In this document: one piece after another, positions 1-8,830 of the stretch
Position numbering within the stretch: the first letter of the stretch is position 1
How the letters are laid out: every line of letters starts with the position of its first letter
DNA from: Bradyrhizobium zhengyangense
GTDB taxonomy: Bacteria; Pseudomonadota; Alphaproteobacteria; Rhizobiales; Xanthobacteraceae
Direction of reading: 5' to 3'
Length of the DNA: 50,443 bases
Assembly: GCF_022012435.1 (NCBI RefSeq)
Contig: NZ_JAKLUA010000026.1
Coordinates: 1-50,443, forward strand
Notes under the pieces: model-generated
What the model was told of the DNA's origin: nothing
What the model saw: only the letters and a program-made list of their open reading frames with translations
Databases searched by the model: none
Position numbers and translations under genes: made by a program

Positions 1-84
1 ATGCGTCAGTACTGGATGCCGACCCGCTACGCTCGCACAGGCTGATCACTGCAGACGTGGGAGCTCATACCGGTTACCATTGGG

Positions 85-122
85 TTGACAGTCTACACAT
101 AGTGTGTATAAATACACACTAT
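85..122 (+). promoter_or_regulatory. hicAB promoter with palindromic operator
   Basis: TTGACA at 85-90 and TATAAA at 107-112 are 16 bp apart, a good sigma-70-type promoter. A perfect inverted repeat (arms ATAGTGTGTA and TACACACTAT around TAAA, 99-122) covers the -10 and runs into the hicA start codon at 121. The predicted transcript start (about 118-121) coincides with the ATG, so the mRNA would be leaderless or nearly so. HicB proteins with a ribbon-helix-helix domain autoregulate their operons, so this palindrome is the likely operator (inference). Confidence 0.7.
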
Positions 123-309
123 GAAAAGCCGGGAAATTATCTCGATCCTTCAAGGGGATGGATGGTTTGAGGTGGGCCGGAAAGGCAGCCATGTGCAGTT
201 CAAACATCCATTCAAGAAGGGTCGCGTAATTGTTCCGCACCCCGAACGGGATGTCCCACTCGGGACACTGAAGAGTATTGAAAAGCAGTCAGGTCTCAAA
301 CTGAGGTAA
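121..309 (+). CDS. hicA: HicA-family mRNA interferase toxin
   Basis: This 62-residue protein has the usual HicA length and a dsRNA-binding-like fold. HicA toxins are ribosome-independent mRNA interferases. The diagnostic features are MKSREI at the N-terminus, the GSH motif with catalytic His24 (KGSHVQFKHP), and the C-terminal VPHPERDVPLGTLKSI block. The hicB gene starts 5 bp after its stop, as expected for a toxin-antitoxin pair. ATG 121 has almost no leader between it and the -10 box, so a Shine-Dalgarno cannot be assigned. No truncation is visible and the pair looks functional. Confidence 0.92.
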   Translation: MKSREIISILQGDGWFEVGRKGSHVQFKHPFKKGRVIVPHPERDVPLGTLKSIEKQSGLKLR

Positions 310-314
310 GCGCC

Positions 315-713
315 ATGCGTAACTATATTGGTCTTATCCATAAGGATGCCGACAGCGATTTCGGCGTCTCATTTCCAGACTTCCCCGGAGTGATCACGGC
401 AGGCAAAAGCCTTGATGACGCTCGTGCTATGGCAGAGGAAGCCCTCACCCTTCATATCGAGGGTCTTGCTGAAGATGGAGAAGCCATTCCGGAGCCCTCT
501 ACTCTAGAGGATGTTATGGCAGATCCTGATCATCGAACTGGGGTAGCTATTTTGGTGTCGGTCAAACCCGAACAACCAAAGGCTATACGTGTGAATGTCA
601 CCCTTCCTGAGGACGTTCTGAATCAGATCGACAAATATGCTGAAGCGCACGGCTTTACGAGATCGGGCCTCCTAACTCAGGCCGCGAAGAGACTCATAGG
701 AGAAGCAGCCTAA
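315..713 (+). CDS. hicB: HicB-family antitoxin
   Basis: The 132-residue partner of HicA has two parts. Residues 1-70 form the partial RNase-H-like HicB domain (YIGLIHKDADSDFGVSFPDFPGVITAGKS, DARAMAEEAL). Residues about 92-130 form a ribbon-helix-helix DNA-binding domain (IRVNVTLPEDVLNQIDKYAEAHGFTRSGLLTQAAKRL). HicB neutralises HicA by binding it and represses the operon through the RHH domain. The palindrome at 99-122 is the obvious target. The toxin-first order is normal for hicAB. The gene is complete. Confidence 0.93.
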   Translation: MRNYIGLIHKDADSDFGVSFPDFPGVITAGKSLDDARAMAEEALTLHIEGLAEDGEAIPEPSTLEDVMADPDHRTGVAILVSVKPEQPKAIRVNVTLPEDVLNQIDKYAEAHGFTRSGLLTQAAKRLIGEAA

Positions 714-1366
714 ATCAAGGCTCTGAGTTCATTCGAAAAAGACCGCAATACGATCAGACGGACGCATTGCGGAATGGGCACCGCTATGTGGGCCGATGCG
801 ATGTTGACGCTGTTCAAAGCGACATGCCGAGACGCAGGTTGAATTCTGCCGATCGGCACGAGCGTGGTCCCCGGCACTGTTACGTTGCACCCCCGGACTC
901 CTCGGCACTCCGAGCCTGCGCGCCTTGATCTGCGTCGACAGCACCGTGAGCCACGTTCGATGGAACGAGGCGTGGGATTGCAGTTTGATGGCGAAAGCAT
1001 TTGGACGAGGTGAATTCCGGCTCCGGCAGCAATTCGGTTGCGGGGGCCGATTTCGTTGTCAGACGGCCAGCCGTAGGCTCAACGGATAGCCAATACCGAA
1101 TAAAGGCCGGCGGCGTGGACAGTGGTCGGCCAGTTGCGACGGATGCGAAGAAGGCCGCGGTTGAACATGACGCGAGCATCCATGGCCGTGGACCACCTGG
1201 ACGATCCGCTTAGCTCTCGCGGCATAGTTTGCCTGCCCATAGTTCCAAATTTGCCAGTTCTAAATTTTTCATCCGCCAATACCGGCATAAGAGAACGGAT
1301 TTATTTCGATGAAGCAGCCGGAGCGCCTCTTCGATTCTGAGCCGCAGCCATCTTCCGGAATTCGCT
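714..1366. other. gene-poor stretch between hicB and Fic pseudogene
   Basis: I see no credible gene in this 650 bp: short overlapping frames on both strands lack recognisable motifs. The block around 983-1065 resembles the block around 15079-15150 (shared core AGCATTTGGACGAG and a common tail rich in GG and TTTCGTTGT), so it may be a diverged dispersed repeat. Confidence 0.4.
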
Positions 1367-2572
1367 CTATGGCCCCTTGGGGCCGACCGAGATCTTGTCA
1401 GGACCGACCTCGGGACTGACGTTTGCGAGAACCGGCTCTTCGCCGAACGGGCGGTTGATGATGGCAAGCGCCTCCGAGGCGGCGTACGCGGTTGCGCGCG
1501 TAGCCGGTCCGCTCCCGTAGGATGCCCACCTCTTCCAGCTGCGCGATGCCCTGGTTGATCTGGGCGGTAGAGATGTCGAGAAGTTCGCGGAGCCGTTTCG
1601 CCGTCACGACCGGATAGTTGTGAAGCTCGTCCAGCGCCCGAAGAGCCGCAGAAACCCTTACGGAATTTCCGGCGACCCCTCCAGCGTTCGGACAACTCCG
1701 ACAGCGCCTGCCGGGTGCGGATGAGCTCTTCAACGGTGGCGGTCACGGCGTCGGCCATGAACGTGATGATCGGCTCCCAGTCGAGCCGCTGCTGGGCGTT
1801 CTTGAGGGATGCGTAGTACGTGCCCTTCTTGCTTTCGATGTAGGGAGAAAGGTACAGCGGTACACGCTTCTCCGCCGCCATCATGAGCGGGAGGAGGAGA
1901 CGACCCACGCGACCGTTGCCGGCGCGAAAGGGGTGTACCGCTTCGAAATGGGCGTGCGCAATGGCCATGCGCGTGATGAACCCTTGAGTCATCTGCTGCA
2001 TGCCCTCGTTCCGGAGGTAGTCGACCGCCTGAGCGAGGCAATCTGGCACGTCGGGTGGGGGTGGAGGATTTATACTTGAATATGCGATGTCTTTGTTCCC
2101 GCCGATCCAGACTACGCGCGTTCGGAAGTCGCCGGGATCGTCCTGATAATCCGGGTCGTCCTTCATCACGCGCGATGGAGATCCTTGATCGATCAATAGT
2201 GAAGACGCCGTAGCCAAGCTCGGTGGCCCGCGGGACAAACCTATCGAGGGCGACGGCGTAGCTGCAGACCTGGCGTGCCTCGTTGCGGGCGCCGTCATCG
2301 CCCGTCTCTTCGACGGAAAGCAGTTCGTCGAGAGTGCTCTGGGTGCCTTCGATCGACGAGGAACTGACCGCCTCGCGCCTGGTAAGGATGGCGTTGACCG
2401 TCCCGAATGCCGCTTGTGCCGCTTCCAGGGCTTTCGCTGCACCGGGGGCGAATACGCCGTCCTCTGGAGGTGCCGGTGGAACGATCCCGTAGTGGGAATC
2501 GTAGGGTGGCGGAAGCCGTTTTAGGGTTTCCCGGATGGTGCGGCTGAGATCGCTACGCTTCATGGAACCCAA
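1367..2572 (-). pseudogene. Fic/DOC-domain protein, multiply frameshifted
   Basis: Fic proteins transfer AMP or another nucleotide part to target proteins. The pieces lie in order on the minus strand but in different frames. The N-terminal part (from 2572, MKRSDLSRTI...) carries the inhibitory-helix motif SSSIEG. The middle frame (about 2200-1720) carries DPGDFRTRVVWIGG and the core HPFRAGNGRVGRLLLPL. A third frame (about 1700-1460) carries the C-terminal winged helix (VVTAKRLRELLDISTAQINQGIAQLEEVGILRERTG). A last frame change near 1465 leads to ALAIINRPFGEEP and a stop at 1367. At least three frame changes, and probable loss of residues near 2190, make it non-functional unless the sequence is wrong. 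The core motif has Ala where most Fic proteins have Asp/Glu. Confidence 0.8.
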
Positions 2573-3040
2573 ACTAAGAGGCTAATTTTGCTAGTTATAT
2601 TTTGGGTTGTTGCAAAAAACCATAACACACCGCGATCGCTGAGGCTTTATTTTGGTTCGCAAGGAAGCAATTCCCTCGTGTTTATGAGTTCCGGCCTTTG
2701 CAAAGCGGGTTGATGGATCTGAGGCTCTCAAAGTCTCTTTCGTTATCGGTCCACGATGGATCCGTTCGCCTCTCGGCTATGGCAGCGATGATCGTCTAGG
2801 CAGCTAGGTTTTTCGCAGTTTCTTGCGCGGGCGGGAACGCCGCAGGGCCTGGGCCGGGCGGCCTAGTCAAGAGCCGGCCCGGCGAAGGCCGCGCGCAAGC
2901 GAAATTCGTCCGCGCTTCATCGATAATTTTACTTATCATGATGGCTGCTTGATAACAATACTGATCGGTCAGCTTGAGACATGTCGGCGTTTCGATATAT
3001 AATACAGATCGAATGACTTATTTGATCAGGATAATATATT
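2573..3040 (+). promoter_or_regulatory. hipBA upstream region with inverted repeat
   Basis: No gene is visible. An inverted repeat TTATCA-N11-TGATAA lies at 2933-2955, about 90 bp before hipB, with a second AT-rich block (ATATATAATA) near 2995-3004 that could be a -10. HipB-type repressors bind short palindromes upstream of their own operon, so the repeat is a candidate operator (inference). Confidence 0.4.
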
Positions 3041-3619
3041 GTGACTTACCAAAGTGAAGAGCTCATCAAAGCCGCCTCCGCTCAGCGCGCAAAGGCGGGC
3101 ATGAGCCAACGCGCGCTGGCGGCCCGCGCGGGTATGACCCAGGCGCACATCTCGCAAATCGAGACCAGTCGCCTCGAACCGGGCCTGTCGAGCTTCATGC
3201 AGATGGCGCGGGCGCTCGACCTGGAGCTCGTCCTTGTGCCGAAGAAACTTCTTCCCGCGATAGAGGGCTTACTGCGATCAAACGCTGCCGAATTCTCGTC
3301 CGAACAAGGATCGTCGGATGTCTTCAGCAAGGCCGAACGCATCGTCTCTGGTCAAAGGAAACGCTATGGCAGTTCAGCCACCCTCGACCGCATCGCCGAA
3401 TATTTTCGCTTTCTGAAACAGGTCCATCTTTCAAAAACCGACCTGGCACTTGTCTCAGATATCGTCGAGAGCCTGCGTCCCTATAGCGTCGAACCTATAC
3501 CCAGGGCTCTGCTGGAAGATTCTGCAGGCGCGTTACAGGGTGTACGCAACAGGGTCGCTCATCCCGAAGAAGCCCCTCGCCCCGCCTACGCTCTCGACGA
3601 TGAGGACGACGATGCCTGA
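3041..3619 (+). CDS. hipB: HipB-like XRE antitoxin/repressor with C-terminal helical domain
   Basis: This 192-residue protein starts at GTG 3041, with AGGA about 10 bp upstream. Residues 8-70 are a Cro/CI-type helix-turn-helix (SQRALAARAGMTQAHISQIETSRLEPGLSSFMQMARAL). HipB antitoxins dimerise through such domains, bind an operator and inhibit the HipA kinase. Unlike the roughly 90-residue E. coli HipB, it has about 110 extra residues that look all-helical and end in LQGVRNRVAHPEE. That RNxxxH arrangement resembles the RX4-6H signature of HEPN domains. An acidic tail (DDEDDD) follows. Its last 8 bp overlap the start of hipA, which implies translational coupling. Confidence 0.85.
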   Translation: MTYQSEELIKAASAQRAKAGMSQRALAARAGMTQAHISQIETSRLEPGLSSFMQMARALDLELVLVPKKLLPAIEGLLRSNAAEFSSEQGSSDVFSKAERIVSGQRKRYGSSATLDRIAEYFRFLKQVHLSKTDLALVSDIVESLRPYSVEPIPRALLEDSAGALQGVRNRVAHPEEAPRPAYALDDEDDDA

Positions 3620-4835
3620 CGTATCCGTTCTAAATGTCCACCTGCACGATACCCCGATCGCGACTCTCACACTCGTGCAGGGCGATCGTTCGCTGCTCGC
3701 CTTCAATCAGACCTACATCGATGACGCCCACCGTTCCACCTTGAGCCTGTCTTTCAAGGACTCGTTCGGGAATCTGCTCACCTCGTTCAAACCGTATCAA
3801 CAAGTTCTCGCGCCATTCTTCTCCAATCTTCTGCCGGAAGGGCCGCTTCGTCGCTATCTTGCGGAACGGGCGGGCGTGAAGGAACGGCGCGAGTTCTTCC
3901 TCCTGTGGATGCTGGGCCGAGACCTTCCGGGTGCCCTGTCGGTCCACCCGGCCGATGGAGACGCGCTGCCCCCCCAGGTCGAGGAGAATCTTACGCCCGA
4001 TAAACGGCAGAACATGATGCGCTTCTCGCTTGCGGGCGTGCAGCTGAAGTTCTCCGCGCTCAAGAATGATCCCAAGAAGGGCGGACTCACTATTCCGGTC
4101 GAAGGTGTCGGCGGTTCATGGATCGTCAAGCTACCGTCACATCAGTATATCGGCGTGCCTGAGAACGAATACTCCATGATGACCCTGGCGAAGGACATCG
4201 GCATGGATGTGCCCGAGCTTCAACTGATCGACGTCGAGGCAATCAAAGGTCTTCCGGACGGAATCGGCGAACTCGAGGGGCGGGCGTTTGCCGTGAAGCG
4301 GTTCGACCGCACGGCTGATGCTCCGGTCCACATGGAGGATTTCGCTCAGGTATTCGGCGTCTTTCCGGATGAAAAATACGACAAGGCGAATTACCGAAGC
4401 ATCGCGCGTGTCCTCGGCATTGAGACTGGTGAGGCCGACCTCGCCGAGTTCGTCCGACGACTCGTATTCAGCACACTGATCGGCAACGCCGACATGCACC
4501 TGAAGAACTGGTCATTGATCTACCCTGATGGGCGGACACCCGTCCTGTCGCCCGCCTACGATCTGCTCTCGACTATTGCGTACATCCCGGACGACAAGAT
4601 GGCGTTGAACTATTCGCGCACGAAGAAGATGGCCGAATTCTCAAAGGACGAGCTGGCGCATCTGGCTGCCAAGGCGAAGATGTCGGAGACGCTTGCGCTC
4701 GAAACGGCTGCGGAAACGGTGCAGCGCTTCAAGAAACTTTGGAAGGAGCGCAAGACAGAACTCCCGCTGCAACGACAAGTCATCGAAGTCATCGATGCAC
4801 ATACCGAGACGATCCCGATCTACAAGGAGCTCTAA
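3612..4835 (+). CDS. hipA: HipA-family serine/threonine kinase toxin
   Basis: The 407-residue protein starts at ATG 3612, overlapping the end of hipB; an upstream in-frame extension runs through hipB and is not used. HipA kinases phosphorylate glutamyl-tRNA synthetase or similar targets and cause growth arrest. Visible features are the N-terminal subdomain 1 (residues 5-110), the glycine-containing loop SLAGVQLKFSA (139-149), the ATP-binding lysine in GGSWIVKLPS (168-176), FAVKRFDR (226-233), the catalytic loop GNADMHLKNWS (291-301; Asp294, Lys298, Asn299) and the metal-binding Asp317 in SPAYDLLS. All catalytic residues are present and the length is normal, so the toxin should be active unless inhibited. 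Confidence 0.92.
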   Translation: MPDVSVLNVHLHDTPIATLTLVQGDRSLLAFNQTYIDDAHRSTLSLSFKDSFGNLLTSFKPYQQVLAPFFSNLLPEGPLRRYLAERAGVKERREFFLLWMLGRDLPGALSVHPADGDALPPQVEENLTPDKRQNMMRFSLAGVQLKFSALKNDPKKGGLTIPVEGVGGSWIVKLPSHQYIGVPENEYSMMTLAKDIGMDVPELQLIDVEAIKGLPDGIGELEGRAFAVKRFDRTADAPVHMEDFAQVFGVFPDEKYDKANYRSIARVLGIETGEADLAEFVRRLVFSTLIGNADMHLKNWSLIYPDGRTPVLSPAYDLLSTIAYIPDDKMALNYSRTKKMAEFSKDELAHLAAKAKMSETLALETAAETVQRFKKLWKERKTELPLQRQVIEVIDAHTETIPIYKEL

Positions 4836-5113
4836 GGCTTGAATAGCCGGGGTTTCTGACAGAATAGAGTGAGAGACGCTTCCTTCCCACTGGTTATTTG
4901 AATTCGATGAAGTCCCTGCGCGCGGACTGTGGGGTCAGGCGAGCCTCGCCCGGCGCTGGATATGAAATTCTTGAGTTGCGAGTAGACCGTCATTGACGGT
5001 TTCTATCAGATCTATGCGTCGATCCCAGCGAAGTTGCCTCCATCGCGTTACGCACCTACGCCGCAACGTTAGTCGCATTGATGGCGGAGCGGGAGCGAAT
5101 GCATGCACTGTCC

Positions 5114-5434
5114 TCAATGCACAAAGAGGAGGTAGCTGCGATCAGCGTTGCGCCGATTGCTCGTCTCGTCGGTCCAGCCGACGGCACGGCGATAGCTGCC
5201 CATCACCCCGGCCTCCTTGACGGTGACAAGATCGACCCGCTCTGTCTCATCGGCAAAAGGGGAGACGTAGAGCGCGTCCTCAGGACAATAGAGCTCGCAG
5301 AGGAAGCAGGTCTGGCAATCGCTCTGCCGCGCGATCACCGGAAGCCCGTCCGTTTTGTCGAATACGTTGGTCGGACATACCGCGACACAAATGTCGCAAG
5401 AGGTGCAGCGCTCGCTATCGATGACCTCGATCAT
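5114..5434 (-). CDS. 4Fe-4S dicluster ferredoxin partner of flavoprotein
   Basis: This 106-residue protein has two ferredoxin motifs near residues 10-24 (CTSCDICVAVCP) and 40-55 (CQTCFLCELYCP), enough for two 4Fe-4S clusters, followed by an arginine-rich tail. Its ATG overlaps the TGA of the flavoprotein gene (ATGA), so the two are coupled. The pair resembles adenylylsulfate reductase AprBA in layout: a ferredoxin-like subunit and a fumarate-reductase-type flavoprotein. It sits at the end of a sulfonate-transport operon, which suggests a role in oxidising or reducing a sulfur compound. The exact substrate cannot be read from the sequence. Confidence 0.8.
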   Translation of the reverse strand: MIEVIDSERCTSCDICVAVCPTNVFDKTDGLPVIARQSDCQTCFLCELYCPEDALYVSPFADETERVDLVTVKEAGVMGSYRRAVGWTDETSNRRNADRSYLLFVH

Positions 5435-7046
5435 TCCGCAGCCTCCGCGTAAGCCGCCTCGGCATGGGGCCGGACGGCGGTCCAGACTTCGTCAAGGCCG
5501 CCCGATGTCAGGTAGTGGCGCTGCCGATGGTCCTGCTCGGGGAAATCGTCACGACGATGCATGCCGCGGCTTTCCTGACGCGCCAGTGCGCTGCGGTACA
5601 TCCATCGCGCTGTGGCCAGCATCGCCGCGCTTTCACGCGTGCGGAGCAATTCGGCCGCGCCGGCAGCGCCTGCTTCCGAGACATCGCGCCAGGCGGCATC
5701 GAGGCGCGCCAGCGCACCACCGAGCCGTGAGGCCTCGCGGAAATAATTCAGCTCATAGGGGAAGACCTCGTCCTGGACGGCTCGCGCCAGCGCGGCCGGC
5801 TCGAATGCGCGCCGCGACCGGCTCCGGAGGCCGACCGTTCCAGCCGAGGACAGCTCTCGACCGTCAGCGGCTTGCCGCGCGTAGTCCGCGGCGCCCTGCC
5901 CGGCCAGCGTCCCCGACGTCATCGCCCAGGCGGCGTTGTGGCTGCCGCCGCCGGTGAAGCCACCGCAGATCAATTCGCGCGTCGCCGCATCTCCGGCGGC
6001 ATAGAGCCCGGGGACGGTGGTTGCGCAGGTCTCGTCGACGATGCGAAGGCCGCCGGTGCCACGCACGGTGCCTTCCAGTCGCAGCGTAACCGGAAAACGA
6101 TCCTTGAACGGATCGATTCCGGTGCGGTCGAAGGGCAGGAAGAAATTCGGTTGCGAGGCCCGCATGTGCAGCTGGACGTCCGCGTCGGCCTTGTCGAGCC
6201 GCGCATAGACCGGCCCCCCGAAGCAGGGCTCGGGCAATCGCGGAACGACCGCCTTTGGATGCAGCACCAGCTGCCGTCTTCATAGGTGAAGTTGGCCCAG
6301 CCATAGAACAGCGTCTTGGTGACCGAGCCGAACGCCGGCGAGATCGCGTAGGGATTGGAAAACTCCATGCTGCTGAATTCGGCGCCGGCTTCGGCGGCCA
6401 TGAGATAGCCGTCACCGGTGAGCACGTTCGAACCTAGCGTCTTGCTCAGAAACGCACAGCCGCCGGTCGCAATCACCACCGCTTTGGCGCGCACGGTCCA
6501 GCGATCCTGCTTCTGGCGACGCAGGCCGCTCGCGCCCGCAACCGCCCCGGCCTCGTCGAGCAATAATTCCAGCGCCGGGCTGTGATCGAGGACGGTGACG
6601 CCGGCCTGCTTGGTCCGCTTGCGCATCAAGCGCATATATTCGGGGCCTTGCAGCGAGTTGCGCTGCGACTTGCCGTGGTCATCCACGGGATAGGGATAGC
6701 CCCATTCGGCGAGGCGATTGCTCTGCTGAAAAGTGAGATCGAGCGTGCGGACCATCCAGCGGCGGTCCTGAAGATATCCGCCGAGCTTCTCGCGGCTCGC
6801 CATCGACGCCTCGCGGTCAGTCGGCGTGGGATCGACGTACCAGACGCCGGTTCCCGCCGCCGCGGTCGAGCCCGAGGTGCCGCAAAAGCCCTTATCGGCG
6901 AGAACAACACGCGCGCCGCGTTCGGCCGCGCTTACCGCTGCCCAGGTGCCCGCGGGCCCGCCACCCAGCACCAGCACGTCTGCATCATATTCGACCGATC
7001 CTGAAGGTGCGGACCTACGCTCGGCGCGATGGATTTGGTTGGTCAT
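5431..7046 (-). pseudogene. FAD-dependent fumarate-reductase/APS-reductase-like flavoprotein, one frameshift
   Basis: Two frames together encode a protein of about 538 residues. The first (from ATG 7046; a TTG at 7061 is less likely) has the FAD dinucleotide-binding motif DVLVLGGGPAGTWAAVSAAERGARVVLADKG and KAVVIATGG. The second has the capping and C-terminal parts, including GLYAAGDAATRELICGGFTGGGSHNAAWAMTSG. The break is near 6267, where a G appears to be missing from a GGG run (minus strand ...AGCTGGTGCTGC...); restoring it gives a continuous protein reading SWVLHPK. A one-base sequencing error or phase change is as likely as a real lesion. The family moves hydride between FAD and dicarboxylates or adenylylsulfate. 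Here it follows ABC-transporter genes and is coupled to a ferredoxin. Confidence 0.75.
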
Positions 7047-7086
7047 TGAACACGTCCCCAAGTTCGAACCATTACAATTGGCGCGC

Positions 7087-7962
7087 TCACGCCGAAACCG
7101 GCGCCTTCCAGCGCATGAAGCGCCGCTCGATCACCTCGAGCACAGCGTTGAACGCCAGCCCGATCACAGTGATGCCCAGGATGCCGAAATACATCTGCGG
7201 GATCAGGAAGCTGTACTGGCTGTTGATGATGAGATAGCCGAGCCCCGCCTTCGCCCCGACCATCTCGGAGGCGACCAGCACCAGCATGGCAGAGGCGCTG
7301 GCGAGGCGAATGCCGACGAAGATGGTCGGAAGCGCTGCCGGAAGAATGACCTTGCGGAACAATTGCTGCGGGCTCGCGCCCATGGTGCGCGCCGACTTGA
7401 TCAGGAGCGGATCGACCTGCTTGACGGCGGCGATCGTGTTGAGCAGCAGCGGCCAGGCGCAACTGTAGATTACCATCGTGATCTTCGACATCTCGCCGAT
7501 GCCGAGCAGCAGGATGAAGACCGGCAGCAGCGCCAGCGGCGCGGTGTTACGGCAGATTTCGATGAACTGGTTCAGGAGATTGCCGAGCCGCGCGTACCAG
7601 CCGACGAGAAGGCCAAGCGGAACGATCAAGGCAACCGAGATCAGAAACCCGCTCAAGGCACGCAGCAGGCTTGCTGACACGTCGTCATAGAGCTCGCCGC
7701 TCTGTGCGAGCTGCCAGCCGGCGGCAATCACCTCGGAGAACGGCGGCAGGAATACCGGATCGACCACCCCAAGTCGCGGGGCAACCTCCCACACCGACAG
7801 CAGCACGATGAGCAGCAGCGAGCGATGCCCCAATGCGCCGAGCGCGCGCAGGGCAGCATGAAGCCGGCCGGCGATCCGTGGGGATGCGCGATCTCCGCCT
7901 GACAACGCGTTCGGACGCCCATGCGCGAGCTCCAGCAGCGTCAGCGTTTCAAGGCTAGACAT
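7087..7962 (-). CDS. ABC transporter permease, sulfonate/taurine/nitrate type (SsuC/TauC-like)
   Basis: This 291-residue inner-membrane protein has about six hydrophobic segments and the binding-protein-dependent transport EAA loop (residues about 200-220: LLIKSARTMGASPQQLFRKVILPAALP). It is typical of the SsuC/TauC/NrtB group. ATG 7962 overlaps the end of the ATPase gene by 8 bp, and the flavoprotein gene follows 40 bp after its stop. It would form the channel of a sulfonate-type importer with the ATPase and binding protein upstream. Confidence 0.88.
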   Translation of the reverse strand: MSSLETLTLLELAHGRPNALSGGDRASPRIAGRLHAALRALGALGHRSLLLIVLLSVWEVAPRLGVVDPVFLPPFSEVIAAGWQLAQSGELYDDVSASLLRALSGFLISVALIVPLGLLVGWYARLGNLLNQFIEICRNTAPLALLPVFILLLGIGEMSKITMVIYSCAWPLLLNTIAAVKQVDPLLIKSARTMGASPQQLFRKVILPAALPTIFVGIRLASASAMLVLVASEMVGAKAGLGYLIINSQYSFLIPQMYFGILGITVIGLAFNAVLEVIERRFMRWKAPVSA

Positions 7963-8830
7963 GCGCGATCTCCTTCACGTCACTGTTGCCGCGACGGACA
8001 TCGGCGGGGCGGCTCGATTGTCCCTGCTGCGCCTTCTGCACCTCTTCCCGGAGCAGGCTCCATATCTCGTGCCTGACCTGACCGAACTCCGGCAGCGAAC
8101 GCACGTCCTCATCTTCGCTGCGCAGCGAGGCCGGAATGTCGAAGATTTGCTTGATCCGGCCCGGGCGCGAGGTCATCACGGCCACGCGTTGGCCAAGCGC
8201 TACGGCCTCGTCTATGCCATGGGTGATAAAGACGATGGTCTTGCCGGTGGCGCGCCAGATCCGCAGCAGCTCGGTCTGGAGCGTCTCGCGCGTCTGGGCA
8301 TCCAACGCGGCAAACGGCTCGTCCATCAGCAGCACCTCGGGATCGTAAGCAAGACTGCGGGCAATCGCGACGCGCTGCTTCATGCCGCCGGAGAGCTCGT
8401 GCGGATAGCGGCTGGCAAATCCGGACAGGCCAACGAGGTCGAGGAAATGCCGCGCGATCTCGCGTCGCTGCGCGGCCTTCAGCCCGGCGATGTCGAGCCC
8501 GAACTCGACATTCTCCAGGGCGGTGCGCCAGGGAAACAGCGCGTATTGCTGGAACACGATGCCGCGGTCGCGGCCGGGCCCTTTGATCTGCCGCCCGTCG
8601 AGCAGGATGCGGCCGCTGGTCGGCGTCGTCAGCCCACCCAACAGATCGAGCAGGGTCGATTTCCCGCAGCCGCTGGGACCGACCAGGGCCAGGAACTCAC
8701 CAGTGCGAACATCGAGCGTGATGTCCTCGAGGGCGGTGAAACGGCCCAACGGGCCGCCTCCCTCGCCGCGCGTCACGAATTCCTTGCGGACGTGTTCGAA
8801 GCTGATTTTGATCGGGCTCGCTTGGGTCAC
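7955..8830 (-). CDS. ABC transporter ATP-binding protein, sulfonate/taurine type (SsuB/TauB-like)
   Basis: The gene starts at GTG 8830, overlapping the TGA of the binding-protein gene (GTGA), and gives 291 residues. Walker A is GPSGCGKST, the Q-loop is in GIVFQQYALFPWRTALENVEFGL, the signature is LSGGMKQRVAIARSL, Walker B is VLLMDEPFAALD, and the switch His is in VFITHGIDEA. The Q-loop and spacing match the SsuB/TauB/NrtD group. It powers uptake through the permease encoded next. Overlaps at both ends indicate strict translational coupling. Confidence 0.92.
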   Translation of the reverse strand: MTQASPIKISFEHVRKEFVTRGEGGGPLGRFTALEDITLDVRTGEFLALVGPSGCGKSTLLDLLGGLTTPTSGRILLDGRQIKGPGRDRGIVFQQYALFPWRTALENVEFGLDIAGLKAAQRREIARHFLDLVGLSGFASRYPHELSGGMKQRVAIARSLAYDPEVLLMDEPFAALDAQTRETLQTELLRIWRATGKTIVFITHGIDEAVALGQRVAVMTSRPGRIKQIFDIPASLRSEDEDVRSLPEFGQVRHEIWSLLREEVQKAQQGQSSRPADVRRGNSDVKEIAHV

